The translations under genes were made by a program, and so were the position numbers. The notes beneath the pieces are model-generated. The model was not told the origin of the DNA, did not search any database, and saw only the letters and a list, made by a program, of their open reading frames with translations. 64,000 bases of DNA, taken from NCBI GenBank assembly GCA_026225945.1, contig JAMJFZ010000881.1, positions 406,001 through 470,000 of the forward strand, read 5' to 3'. Source of the DNA: Cricetomys ansorgei. Taxonomy: Eukaryota > Chordata > Mammalia > Rodentia > Nesomyidae. Below are positions 25,825-36,900 of the stretch, piece by piece; positions within the stretch are counted from its first letter, which is position 1; every line of letters starts with the position of its first letter.

Positions 25825-26990
25825 GGAAGCTCCTGATCACTTCAGTCTCCTTCAGGCAAACACTGCCATCCTTTCTAAGGGGAGTTTACTTGTGACAAGT
25901 TTTGTACTTTATATGAATAGAATTGCAGTGGCACTTGCTCCAAGTTTTTGTAAGCTTTGTGCATCTCGACAAATGTTTGGGGACTGGCGATTCTCAATGC
26001 TTGTGGGACTGCATTTTGTGAGTAAAGCAAACTACACTTTTGGGGAATGGTGGTGTAGTTGCCAGCCTGGGGCATTTCAGACAGTGCTTCTAGAAAGGGT
26101 CTACTATACACTGAGCGGTTGTGCAGATCTGCATTTCCCCCAAAGCACGGTAGATCCTCACAGCTCCACAGGCTCACTAACTGATAATTGCCATCCTTTA
26201 TTTTATTTCAGTGTAAGCGCTCCAGAGGGTATCTGGCGGTGTCATCTTGTGATATTAGTTTTCATCTTGTCCCCGTTCCATTTCAGTTGCTCTGATAAAA
26301 CAGTCTGACAAAAAGCAACGTAGGGAAGAAAGTCCTTTATTTCAACTCAGAATTCCGGGTCACAGTCTGTCATCATGGGGAGGTCACGGCAGGAACTTCA
26401 AACAGTAATCACGTCACAGGCATAATTAAGAGCAGAAAGAATGAACGAATATGTGCCCACTTGCTGGCTTGTGCTCGTCTTCTTCATTTTGCGCTGTTAA
26501 ACAGTCCTGGACCTACCTACATGGGTGACAGTGTCACCCACAGTGATTCGGCTCTTCCCACACCAATTACCTTAATTAAGACAACCCATTCCCAGACACG
26601 CCCGTAGGCCAACCAATGAAGGCAATCCTTCACCAAGGCTCTCTTACAAGGTGATGCTGGGTTTTTGACAATGGAAGCTAGAGATCATACAGTTTTTCTA
26701 TCACTAATGAAGTCATTGACTTTGATTTATTAATGGTCATTGAATCTGAACTGTGACGGTATCTTTGGTAAAATATCCGTTTAAGTCTTTCAACAGTATG
26801 ATGTTGGATTGATCTTTTTTATTGGTTTGTAGAAGTTATTTATATATTTGAGTTCTTTATTGGATATATGTATCGAAAACATGTCTCCCGCTCAGTCAGG
26901 TGCGTTTTCGCCCTCTTAATTGTGTCTTTTGGTAGACGGAAGTTCTTACTCATGTTAGTTCATTTTTCCATTTCATTTCTAACAATCTAT
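25825..26990 (-). mobile_element. L1 ORF2 3'-region remnant, antisense, interrupted by a MaLR LTR
   Basis: The + strand right part (26673-26990) reads TTTATATATTTGAGTTCTTT, ATTGGATATATGTATCG and TGTGTCTTTTGGTAGACG. These are the reverse complement of the widely conserved L1 ORF2 C-terminal region. The left part (25825-26284) has the older, more diverged continuation (TTTGTACTTTATATGAATAG). The two parts are separated by the LTR at 26285-26672. The 161-codon + strand frame at 25823-26308 lies in this remnant and is not a gene. Confidence 0.6.
26285..26672 (-). mobile_element. MaLR-type LTR, antisense, nested in L1
   Basis: It starts TGCTCTGATAAAACAGTCTG and AAAAGCAACGTAGGGAAGAA, and ends with ACAAGGTGATGCTGGGTTTT. 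It has the same order as the copies at 50845 and 56726. Confidence 0.7.
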
Positions 26991-27468
26991 TGAATAAGCT
27001 GTTAATCTACTTCTTGGCAACAGACCTGCTCTCCTCTGTGTTCTTGCAGCAGCCGTGTGGCCCTACTGTTTGCTTAGATCTGAAGCACATATGGAAATGG
27101 TTTCTGCTTGTTCTGTTTAACCTCTCTCTACTCATTCGACCTGAGACTCAGCACCATTTTCTTCTTATCCAAAAGGGGAAATAGTGCCTGCTTCAAGTTA
27201 TGTTCTAATAACGGAGATGATGTACTTAGTGCTTTGCCCCTTAGCCTCACAATGTGTAAGATGCTACACAGTGTGTTGTGGCCAACACAAAGATAACGTC
27301 CTTCCAAAAGATGCGGTAGCCAATTAAAAGCACAATTTGGGAAGTAATTGTCCTATAATGCTGAATATAATAAATATTGTTATCAAATCATAAACAAAAG
27401 TATCATCACAAGAAAACAGTGAAAAAGTAAACAATGGGGGAAAGGGGAGATGAAAATGGCCAACATCC

Positions 27469-27930
27469 GGACAGGACCTGCCTAGCAAAGGAGACATGTT
27501 GGGGAAGTTTATTTTTAGTTATGTTTGAAATTGTTTTGTGCACTGTTTGGTGAGGGGCTATCCTAAGCCTAGGGTGTTCTGTATTGTCTGCAGGTGTTGG
27601 ATTTCTGTGGGGATGTTTAATTGCTAATGATCTGCATGTGCTATCAGTAAAATACCTGAGGTGTTCTGAATCAATAAAAGCACCTGAGCTGAGACGCTTG
27701 GGGTTCCACTATGGAGTCTGGAGCTTGCCACAGCGGTGGTTCCCTCTGCTGAGGTCTGGCAGAGTTTGCATCTATGATTATGCCTCCTTGTCTTCCTTGC
27801 TGGACCACCACAGCGGTGTACTACAACAGAGATGAGACACAGTCCCAACAGGATTGTCTTAGCCCAACATCAGAGGACAGGACCTGCCTAGCAAAGGAGA
27901 TGGGACACAGTTCCAACGGGACTGTCTTAA
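27469..27930 (+). mobile_element. Putative LTR with 26-bp and 68-bp direct repeats
   Basis: TGTTGGGG at 27497 and CCCAACA ending 27850 give inverted TG...CA ends 354 bases apart, with AATAAA near 27672. A 26-bp word (GGACAGGACCTGCCTAGCAA plus AGGAGA) occurs at 27469-27494 and 27875-27900. The block 27829-27861 is repeated at 27897-27929, a 68-bp period. No clean target duplication was found. Confidence 0.4.
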
Positions 27931-28274
27931 TGTGCAGTTTTTACCCATTTTGGTTAGAATGAAAGATGAAAATAGAATTCCTTATTAAAGGAAGTGCAAT
28001 AAAACTCGATGTCTCATCTACTCAAAGCTTGACTTACGGTGCTATAAATAGATCAGACCCTTCTGGAAACACAAGTAAGAACCACAAAATGATTTTTCCA
28101 TTTCATCTCGCAATCCCACTTTGGGACGTTTATACAAAGGAATGATTTAAAATGTGAAAAATATGCATAGAGTTTGTACCAGAATTGCTTAGAGTAGCAT
28201 AGTAGTAGAGGCAACCCAAATGTGCACCCATGGGAGAAGATGGAGCATTGCTCTGTCAGAGCCTCTCAATGGGC

Positions 28275-28375
28275 AAATACACACACATACACACACACAC
28301 ACACATACACACATACATATACACACACACACACACATATATACACACACACACATATGCACACACACACATATG

Positions 28376-28409
<34 letters not shown>

Positions 28410-28428
28410 TATACACACACACATACGG
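28275..28428 (+). repeat. (CA)n microsatellite with CATA interruptions
   Basis: This is about 150 bases of CA/ACAT words, which produce the spurious frames coding for H/T and V/C repeats. Confidence 0.97.
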
Positions 28429-28463
28429 ATGGTGACACAGAGCATGTGTGGAAGAGCGTTGGT

Positions 28464-28491
28464 GATGACGGTGATGATGATGATGATGATG

Positions 28492-28529
<38 letters not shown>
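28464..28529 (+). repeat. (GAT)n followed by (TG)n
   Basis: Repeated GAT triplets (28470-28493) run directly into about 18 copies of TG (28494-28528). With the CA tract just upstream, the region is self-complementary. Confidence 0.97.
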
Positions 28530-28533
<4 letters not shown>

Positions 28534-30057
28534 CTGAGGCCAAGAAGCTGGAAGGGACAGGCACTAAAGTACAAATCATTTTTTTGAGGATGGTGGAAAA
28601 TTGGATAGAAAGTCCATCTGGGGATTTCTGCTCACTGCTTTTACAGACGTATTTGTGTGACCCTTGCGCTCCGTGTCCTGTTGTGAACTCTCCTTCACAC
28701 CTCCTTCCACCCCGTCGCTGAGCTACAGTGTTTATCTAAGCCCAGTTGGTACCGTTTCCCTCTCTACTAGACACTGAACTCCTTGGATTTGTCTTTTGTG
28801 TTTCCGGCTCCAGATATGGCTTGGAAATGTAGACTGTTATTCATAAACATTGGATCAAGGAATGCACTGTGCTCAACAACCGATTAATGAAGCCATCACG
28901 TAAGGTTCCCGTGAACCATATCCATTTTGGGTGCCAGATTGAAATTATTCAACTTGAAAAAATTTTTAATCCTTTCAGACACTGAGAATTTTCAGTCTTC
29001 TAATTCCTAATCCAAGAATTCCTTGTGGTCTTTGAAATCTAGGATGTAAATATCCAGCCTGTGTAGGAAGGGTAGAAAGGAAACATAGGGAAATTCCTCT
29101 TTTGCTGAAGATTTGTGTCTCACACTGTCACATGCCCTGTGTTCATCCCAGATTTGAGAGACTAATACGCACATCCCAGTTACCACAAAAGACAACACCT
29201 CAGGGTGACCCCCTAAAAAAGACTGCTTTTGAGCCAGAGGCAAACTTATTAAAACTGTGTGCAAAAAGGTGGAAGCAGCTCTTCATACTTAGTACTTTTT
29301 TCCAGGAAAGAAAAAAAAAGGAAAAAAGAAAACCTTCCAAATTTCTCACAGATCTAAATGGTCCAACAGGGTATAAATTAGTGAATAAAGCAGAATAATT
29401 AGAATACAGATGTTGTTACACATGAGAAACCCCACGCTCAAAAGTTGAATGATTAGAAATGGTATGCTTCCAGCAAACCTCTGGAACCACAGACATTTCA
29501 ACCAGAAAAGAACTTTGAACAGTTAGATGGCAGATGGCAGACGTGCCTGCCAGCAGTCACTGAGGGTCCGAGTGTAAGCTGCTGCTGTGTGTCTGGGGTC
29601 CCGTGGAGTGAGCAGAATGTCCTCAAGCCTTCTTTGTGTGGATGGCAAGTGGTCCTCAACCCTAGCCATTTCAAGAACAGGGCCAGCAGGCTGGGCCCTC
29701 TGTGGGGGCATGGTCTGTGTATCAGCAGCGAGGCTCCTGTGGGTGAGTCAGAGAGCAATGCCTCCCAAAGCTTCCTCCTCTAACATCCTGGCCTTTTGGA
29801 GGCCCTAGTCACCGTCTTGTGATTATCCACACTTCCCTGCCCCCTCCACAGGACAGATCCGCACACGGCCTCCTGCTTCAGATCAGTGGAGTTAGCTGTG
29901 ACTTCCCGAGCACACTGCCACCCTCTAATAGGTCCTTGCTTATGTCTGTTTTTCTCCTGTCTCTGTCATTTATCTGCCACTTATCACAGTCTGGTGTCAT
30001 TTGGTCACTTAATATTCCCCCAGTGAACAGCTTAAGCTATTAATTATACTTTATTTA
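28530..30057. other. Intergenic stretch, nothing assigned
   Basis: No SINE, LTR or coding match that I can support. Confidence 0.5.
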
Positions 30058-30714
30058 CATGTGTGTGGTGTTTGTGTGTGTGTGTATATGTGTGTATGTG
30101 TGTATGGTGTGTGTTTGTGTGTGTGTAGGTGGATATGTGTGTATGTGTGTATTTATGTATGTGTGTGTGGTGTTTGTGTGTGCAATGTGTGTGTGGTATG
30201 TGTATGTATGTGTGTATGTGATGTTTGTGTGTATGGTATGTTGTGTGTGTACACACACGTGTGGTATGTTGTGTATGCAGTGTGTGTGGTATCTGTGTGG
30301 TGTGTGTGCATGTGTGTGGTGTATATATATGTTTGTATGTATGTGTAGTGTGTGTATGATGTGTGTGTGGTGTGTTGTGTGTGTGATGTGTGTGCGTGGT
30401 GCATGTGTGATGTGTGGTGCGTGTGGCGTGTGTGTGTGTGTGTGTGTGTGTAGGCAGATGTGTGTGTATGTGTGTGTGTATGTGTGGTGTTTGTGCATGC
30501 GTGTGCGTGTGTGTGTGCATGTGTGTGGTGTTTGTGTGTGTGTGGTGCATGTGCTGTGTGTGTGCGTGTGTAGGCAGATGTGTATGCATGTGTAGGTGGT
30601 TGTGCGTGTGTATGTGTTTATGTGTGGATGTGTGGTGTTTGTGCACGTGTGTGTGTGCATGTGTATGTGTGTGTGTGTTTGTTTGTGCGTGTGTAGGCAG
30701 ATGTGTGTGAGCAC
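30058..30714 (+). repeat. Long imperfect (TG)n tract, about 650 bp
   Basis: Alternating TG is broken by GTATG, GCATG, TGGTG and a short ACACACAC at 30250. It makes frames of up to 255 codons on the minus strand made of H/T repeats, which are not genes. The tract runs into an antisense B3-like SINE. Confidence 0.97.
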
Positions 30715-30855
30715 CTGTGACCCAGCGCCCCACATCATGTGTGGAGGTCAGAGGACAGCTTTGGGAGCTGATTCTCTGCCCCTCCCAAGCCTGTGGGTCT
30801 GGGGAACACACAGCAGGCCTACAGGACTGAGTGTCTTGCCGACCCCATCACAACA
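30715..30855 (-). repeat. B3-like SINE, antisense
   Basis: The + strand reads GTGTGGAGGTCAGAGGACAG, then CTTTGGGAGCTGATTCTCTG and GACTGAGTGTCTTGCCGACC, the reverse complement of a B2/B3 body. The TG tract is at the position of its 3' tail. Confidence 0.75.
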
Positions 30856-32790
30856 CCCTCTAAAGGAAACCGGTCTCCTCGCCAGCGAGGACAGTGTCTG
30901 TCCTTACTGCCACAGCTCAGAAACTAGTATAGTCTCCCAGATGTGACCACAGGAGACAGTTTAATTAAAATTTCTCCAGTGTCCAAGCTCTTATATCTTC
31001 AAAACTTTAACCAGCCTTGAAAATTATACTGCAAAAAGATAAAGCTATGCCAAGAGATTTTGAAGAGCATGGGGACAATCCATTTGTATTAAATGTAGAG
31101 CAAAAGCAAAGCTTGTTTTGTTTACACTTATTTGGTCATGACCCACTTAGATTTTTATCTGAATATAATGTGGGAAGATGTCACAATGTGCTGATGGTTA
31201 AGGAACACAGCAGATGTGGAGCAAACCACAGTCTGTTGGAGCTTTCAGGACAGTGTCTCTGCAGTGCACGAAGCTTCAAGCTATTTCTATCCCCAGCCTG
31301 AGACACAGAGCTGGTAGGAGGCTTAGAGACGGCTAGGAGGGACTTGTGCTCTTGTCCTGCTCTCTTCTCTTCCAAACCATCAGCTCAGCTTTCAAACACT
31401 GGGCTTATGCACAAGGCCCTTCCTGTGCGACCACGCTCTGCAGTAGTAACTGCAGTGTCTTCCCTTCCTGCACCTCTCTCCACTCCGGAATACACCAAAG
31501 AGCACAGACTCTAGGTCTCTAAGGCTAGTGAAAACTTGCTGTATCTGTTTTCAAATTAGCTACAGTGTTTTGCTCAATGCGGTGTTTCTTATCTGTGTTG
31601 CTGTCTCTGGCTGGGACTTACTAAGGACACTAAGAAGCATACATCACCTTAAAACAAAACAAACCACCACAGCAACAAAACCAGGGCAAGAACAACCTTG
31701 AGAAAGCCTACTGGAACTGACCTCTTGGGTTCCAGGTGCTTCAAGTCCACTAAGACACCAGGACCTCGGGATTTCCAAGGATTGTAGCAATGGTTGCAGA
31801 GGGCAGAGATGGCTTGGGTTCCTTTCAAAGCCTCCTCGAAAAGAAGCTAAATAAATGTAAGTTGAAGACATGTTCTAACGAGGCTCCAGTGTCCTGGAAC
31901 TGAATACCTGCCTCCGCCATGACACATCCTTACGGCACGCGGCTTGGTAACAACTCACACACTGGGATAATTAAAACTTTGAGCTCCCTTCCTCTTGACA
32001 AATAAAGCTGCAGCTCTCCTCCGGCTCCTGTGGCAGGAAACAGGACCAAGGAAAGGTCTTCTAAGATGAACTTGAAGCCGACATCCAGACAGTGAGGTTT
32101 TGATTTCGAAGTAGCTAAAGCGCTGTTTTCCCTCCAGACCTCAGATGCCCCAGTCTGCAGCTTCTACCCCCTTTCTGCCACATACCCTCCCGCAGAGTGG
32201 GCCCTTGTAAGCAGCTAGAGATCACATTCCTAAGAGGCTTGGGCATCTCTCTAAGAGGTGGTGAGAAGACATGTTGGTGTGGAAAATGAGTCACCTCCAT
32301 AGCTGTGGTGGGGGGCCGCAACCGGAGAACACCCACCACGCCTGGGCAATGCAGCACACCTCGCCAGCTGTCTCCTAACGGGTTTCTGATGGCCCCTGGG
32401 CAGTGACCGCCTGCGCCTCTAAGCTCCACTCCACCCAGCCAGCCCTTTCCAAGCAGACTCTAGCCACTGGCTCCTGTCCTCCTCCCCCTCCACTTCTCCA
32501 GCAGAAGTCATTATTTGGCACTCACTAATTTTTCTGCTAATGATTTCAAGCCTTCTACTCAAACGTTGAAGTGAACGTGAAACCAGCCAGCCAAACTTTC
32601 CTAAGGACTGGGTACTCAAAATGTAAAAATGATCTGAAGGGGGTAGACACAGAAGCCCCTCCTTCCGGCCGGTTCCTGCTCCGAACTCCATACCAGGGAA
32701 AGCTCATTCACTTTAAAAATATATAATGAATTCTCTGACTTGGGTTTTCCCCCCAACCCCCCGGGAAGAGCTCCTGGGAGACCTCAGGGT

Positions 32791-32793
<3 letters not shown>
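30856..32793. other. AK5 upstream region, nothing assigned
   Basis: These are the last 2 kb before the promoter tract. No repeat body is recognised, so this is a natural place to look for proximal enhancers, but none can be read from sequence alone. Confidence 0.5.
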
Positions 32794-32844
<51 letters not shown>

Positions 32845-32849
32845 CGCGC
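32794..32849 (+). repeat. (TG)n then (CG)n tract, Z-DNA-prone
   Basis: About 21 TG dinucleotides (32794-32836) change into GCGCGCGCGCGCG up to 32849. It is uninterrupted alternating purine-pyrimidine, about 410 bases before the AK5 ATG. Confidence 0.97.
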
Positions 32850-33650
32850 AGAAGTGAAAAGGTATCAGGTCCCAAAGGCTGGGTCATTGGCTCCAGGGTG
32901 CCCTGGCCGCGCTGCGGGCTGGGGAGCGACCGCAGCCCGCGTCCCCACCCCCGCGCCCCGCGTCCGGCCCGCGCAGCGTGACTGGCGGCCGCCCGCAGCG
33001 GGCTCGGAGGCGCGTGCGGAGCGCACGGAGCCGGGAGGCGGCGGCTGGCGGCGTCGGCCGCGCGGTCCTCCTCCGCGCCCCTCCCCTGGCGCCCGCGCCG
33101 CCCGCGCCCGGGAAGCGGCGGCTCCTGCTCGCGGCTGGCGCGGGGAGCAGCGCGGACGCGGGGGCGGCGGGAGCGCGGACGGCACCGCCGCCGGGAGTCG
33201 CCGCGGGGACCCCGGCCTGCGCGCATCCAAGGGACCCTCGGCACGCGCCGCACAGCCATGAACACCAACGACGCCAAGGAGTACCTGGCCCGGAGGGACA
33301 TTCCTCAGCTTTTCGAGGTAAGAGGCTGGGGCGCCGAGGGGTCCCCAGAGGCCGTCCCCGGGCTCGGAGGGCCAGCGCCCGGCTGCGCCTTCCGGTGCGG
33401 GTACCCAGTGAAGGCGCTCGCAGGAGCTCGCCCCGGCCAACTGCCTTTCTCGCGGGGTGCTAGGGTTCCTTTGAAATGCGGGCTCGGAAACCTGCATCTC
33501 GGGATCAAGTTTCCCTGTTCGTGCCGCGTTCTGGATGCAGGCTGCCGCCGGCGCATCCCTCTGAGGTGGGCGCTCAGAGTGGCCAGCGGACCGTGGCCTG
33601 GCAGCACTCTCTGGGGCTGAGGGTCAAGCCGGGTGATAGTGCTGTCGCCC
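32830..33650 (+). promoter_or_regulatory. AK5: CpG-island promoter and 5'UTR of AK5
   Basis: This stretch has very high GC and frequent CpG, in contrast to the AT-rich surroundings. It covers about 430 bases before the ATG, exon 1 and the first part of intron 1. There is a GC-box-like GGGGCGG at 33161-33167 and several GC/CACC-rich clusters, with no convincing TATA box close to the ATG. This fits a dispersed-start, TATA-less vertebrate promoter. The exact transcription start cannot be read from sequence. No upstream ATG precedes the AK5 start inside the island. Confidence 0.85.
33258..33317 (+). CDS. AK5: AK5 coding exon 1 (residues 1-20), adenylate kinase 5
   Basis: This exon encodes the N-terminus MNTNDAKEYLARRDIPQLFE, which matches adenylate kinase 5 as I know it from human and mouse (human has E where this has D at residue 14). 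The ATG sits in CACAGCCATGA, and I see no upstream ATG in the roughly 400 GC-rich bases before it, so the start is well supported. The exon ends at a GAG codon followed by the donor GTAAGA, leaving phase 0. AK5 is a mainly brain-expressed cytosolic nucleoside monophosphate kinase with two adenylate kinase domains that transfers phosphate between ATP and AMP. These residues are not catalytic: with exon 2 they begin a helix resembling the DPY-30/RII-alpha dimerization/docking fold. The frame stays open into the intron to about 33620, but that read-through is not conserved AK5 protein. Confidence 0.97.
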
Positions 33651-33777
33651 ACGGAGCCAGGACAGGAAACCGAAGGGTCCGGAGCCTAAACACTCCAAGC
33701 ACCGAGCCTTGGGACCCTTTGCAGGGAGGGGAAAGCGTGGACGAAGCGACCCTTCCGGGTGGGAAAAAACCCACACC

Positions 33778-33788
33778 ACACAGACACA

Positions 33789-33832
<44 letters not shown>

Positions 33833-33929
33833 ACGGACAGGCACACACAGACACAAGACATAGACACACACACTACACACACACGCACACACACCACATG
33901 GACACACATACACACCACACACACCACAT

Positions 33930-33963
<34 letters not shown>

Positions 33964-34018
33964 ACACAGACATACACAGACACACACACACACACACACA
34001 CAGACACACACACACACC
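33778..34018 (+). repeat. (CA)n tract in AK5 intron 1
   Basis: About 240 bases of CACACA with CACAGA, CACATG and CACCA interruptions, beginning about 460 bases after exon 1. It produces spurious frames on both strands. Confidence 0.97.
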
Positions 34019-36627
34019 CCACCGATCAATTGCAGCTACCTCCTGGCTCTGAGGCTCTGCGTAGCCAGTCAGTGAACTCCTGGGCATGTTTGCTGGTTCC
34101 TTGAAAGGTTCTCCAGGCTTTCCTTCCCGCAGCCTTCCGCCCCAGCCCACCTACACAGACTGGGTCCGACTGGGAGCGGCCAGACAGGCGCGACTCCTGT
34201 TGCTGGCCGCTGTGCCCTAGCAGCAGCCCCAGCCCCAGGAACCAGGGGATTCTGGAACACTCTGAACGCCAGGCAGGAGTTAGGTAGCTAAAGGGACCTT
34301 GCTCAAGCCATAGTCCCCTACCCAGAGAGAAGTCCTGCTTCCTTTCCTTTCTCCATATTCCATTTTAAAGCACCCCTAAGTCCGGAGTGCTTTTGCTTAG
34401 GTTATAAAACAAAAGAAAAATTTAAAAAGAAAGCACCAAAGCCAAGCTTCATCGGATGAGCCCTGAAAAGCCTGGCCTCCCATCTCACAGGAAATGATAG
34501 ATGAATATAATTAACTAAAGACCACACATTGTTCTTTTTCCTGTTAGGGGATTTGTTCTGTTCGAAGGAAAGTGAATCTCTTAAGAAAATAATTTTTGCA
34601 AATAATTCCCTCAAAACTATCTTTAACATTCGGGATGACATAATTACAGTGTTTCCAGAAGTTTTTTTTGTTTTTTTTTACTTTGTTTTGTAAATATGGA
34701 GATGAAGAGCTGAAAGGTTTTTTTTTTTTTAATCTTGTTAAGACTGAAACCAATTTTATTTATTTCTATGCTTCTAAAAGAATGATAGATGCATCCTTCG
34801 GAGAGCCACCTGATTGCAAATGTGGGAACTGTTTCTCTTCCTTGATTCAATGTAACTTGCAGAGCACCTGGATGGCTGGTTCACAAAACTCTACACGGGA
34901 TATGCAAATAAGCTATGACAGGTAGTTGCTCAGGCTTCAAGTTTTCATTGGCTTTTCTGCATATGAATGGAAGGTCTCAAAATAGTGCACACACCCAACA
35001 GAAGTCGGCTCGCTCACCCGGGAGGCGCTATTGAAGCTTACTGAGACTGAGGTCTGGACAGCAGAGAGCTGGGAGAAGGCTGGTGACCTCCAGGTTCTCC
35101 GAATGGTGAGGGGGAGAGGGAAACAACACCCAATTCTCCGTGTGAAGAGTGTAGACCATAAAAATCAGGCACCCTAGACTTCTAAAATGGATTTTTGTGC
35201 CAGATCCACACTGTTCTCTGTTTTAAGTATATAAAGTTTAATCAGGTGGCTGCCAAAACCCCAGTTACAGACAGCAGGTGCCATTATAGGTAAGGTAACA
35301 AATGACTGAATCTATGTATCACCAAAACACTGGTTACAGCACCTCAGAGTTCTTTGGGTGTTGTGGGGTATCTGCCAGACTTGGAGTTGAAAAGTCCTTT
35401 CATTTTAAAATTAAATTAGAATAAAACAAAACTCTTCCATCGCTTTTGTTGGGTATCTGATTCTACCCAGCCTTGTAATGTGAGTATTGATCTTGGACCT
35501 TAGATCAAAGACTTGGCAATTAGTTTGAATGGTATCAAAAGTCCGATTAGATTGTTCGAATGTTCAGAGGATTAACTCAGAAGCCAAGAAATAACGTCTA
35601 CTAGTTGTCTTCAGTCCTGAGGGTGGGGGGTGGCTGGCTACTAGAGGAAAGGACTCGAATTATCTTAAATTATCAATGAAAGAGTAGAACCCATGTCCCC
35701 TTTAACAATCAAGGCCCTTTGGAGTTAGTTTTGCTCAGGGAAGCTTGAAAATTCTATCTCCAAGTCGGAAAAGCTTCCCTAGAATACACACAAGACAAAA
35801 TTGAGAGACCTGTATTTTAGGTGTTAATATTGTGGTTGTATTAAGTATGGGGTACAGAGAATCTGGTAATTTCTTTTACCCATTCCATGTCTTTATAAGA
35901 TGTATAAGAAAGATTCTGTGGGTTTGCCATGAGAAGCTGGCTGGGTGAGGATGCTTGAGCAAGTCTCTAATATCTCTAAAACATGATTTCCTGACCCCGC
36001 AAAACAGAGGTAGTGAGGCCCACGGGCTGAGCGTACATAAGTGAGCACACACGCAAGAGTTCGTGTGAGACACAAGACCTCATGTGTGGATGCCCTTGGT
36101 TCTGGCCCAGAGACTAACAGGAGTGTGGGAAGCTACCCTGCCTCACAGAAATTGGATGAGGTTTCTCTGCCCCCTCAGCAGCTCAGCTCATCTGACAGAG
36201 CTGCACACGCAAGCCCACTCAGTCAGGATTTCAGAAAGCAAATGTACCCAGTAGGAACTGCCGGCCATTTTGGGAAAATGGCAAAACTAATTTGAAAATT
36301 AAAAGCTATGTTCAGGTATGTCAACCTTCCTAAGAGTGTGTGCTTTGCACGTTAATAATGTATAGATGCGAGTAATCCATGCTTTTTCCATGAAAAATTC
36401 TAAAGGAAAATATTTTGCACTTCAGATCAGTTCCGAAGATGTAGAATTTCTAGAAACCAGTATAAACTAGTTTCCACTAGTTACACACCAGGCATCATGA
36501 ATTAAAAACAAACGAGACCAAATATTTCTCTCTATAATCTTAACAGATGCAGTGGAGACTTATTAAATATCAGTTAGCATTTTAAAATCTCTGACATCAA
36601 AGTTTTAGGTTTGTTCTTACTATTGTT
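34019..36627. other. Intron 1 stretch without assigned repeats
   Basis: Two T-rich runs occur near 34662-34735. Otherwise there is nothing I can name in 2.6 kb, which is unusual for this window. It may hold regulatory sequence of AK5 (inference). Confidence 0.45.
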
Positions 36628-36900
36628 GCGTGTGTGTGCCTGTGTGTGTGTGTATGTGTGTGTGCATGCGTGTGTGTGTGCGTGTGTGTGCGCGTGTGTG
36701 TGTGTGCATGCGTGTGTGTGCGTGTGTGTGTGTGTGTGTGTGTGCACTTGAATGTACTGCCTGGGGAGGCCACAGGTGTCAGATACTCTGGAGCTGAAGT
36801 AAGCAACTCTAAGCTGCCTGGTGTGGATGCTGGGAACCAAGCTCTGGTTCCCACAAGAGCAGCAGAGCCGCCTTGACCACTGAGTCATCTTTCCAGCCCC
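36628..36900 (-). repeat. B2 SINE, antisense, with (TG)n at its tail
   Basis: The (TG)n/(CG)-containing tract 36628-36744 leads into GCTGGGAACCAAGCTCTGGT and GACCACTGAGTCATCTTTCC followed by AGCCCC. This is the reverse complement of a B2 from tail to head. Confidence 0.9.

Noticed and set aside
25823..26308. 161-codon + strand frame
   Set aside because: It lies in an antisense L1 remnant and runs into an LTR; no protein similarity is recognised.
28189..28721. Frames of 102-163 codons with His/Thr/Tyr repeats
   Set aside because: They are translations of the CA, GAT and TG microsatellites.
30044..30811. Frames of 227 and 255 codons rich in His/Thr, and Cys/Val frames on the other strand
   Set aside because: They are translations of a (TG)n/(CA)n tract.
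1..32793. PIGK exons upstream of AK5, expected from human gene order
   Set aside because: No PIGK coding segment was recognised; the human gap between the genes is larger than this interval, so absence is plausible.
32708..33497. Minus-strand frames of 197 and 210 codons over the AK5 promoter
   Set aside because: GC-rich CpG islands lack stops on both strands; the Arg/Ala/Pro-rich composition and absence of any known match argue against a gene.
33574..34150. Cys/Val-rich minus-strand frames of 151-154 codons
   Set aside because: They lie over the intron 1 (CA)n tract.
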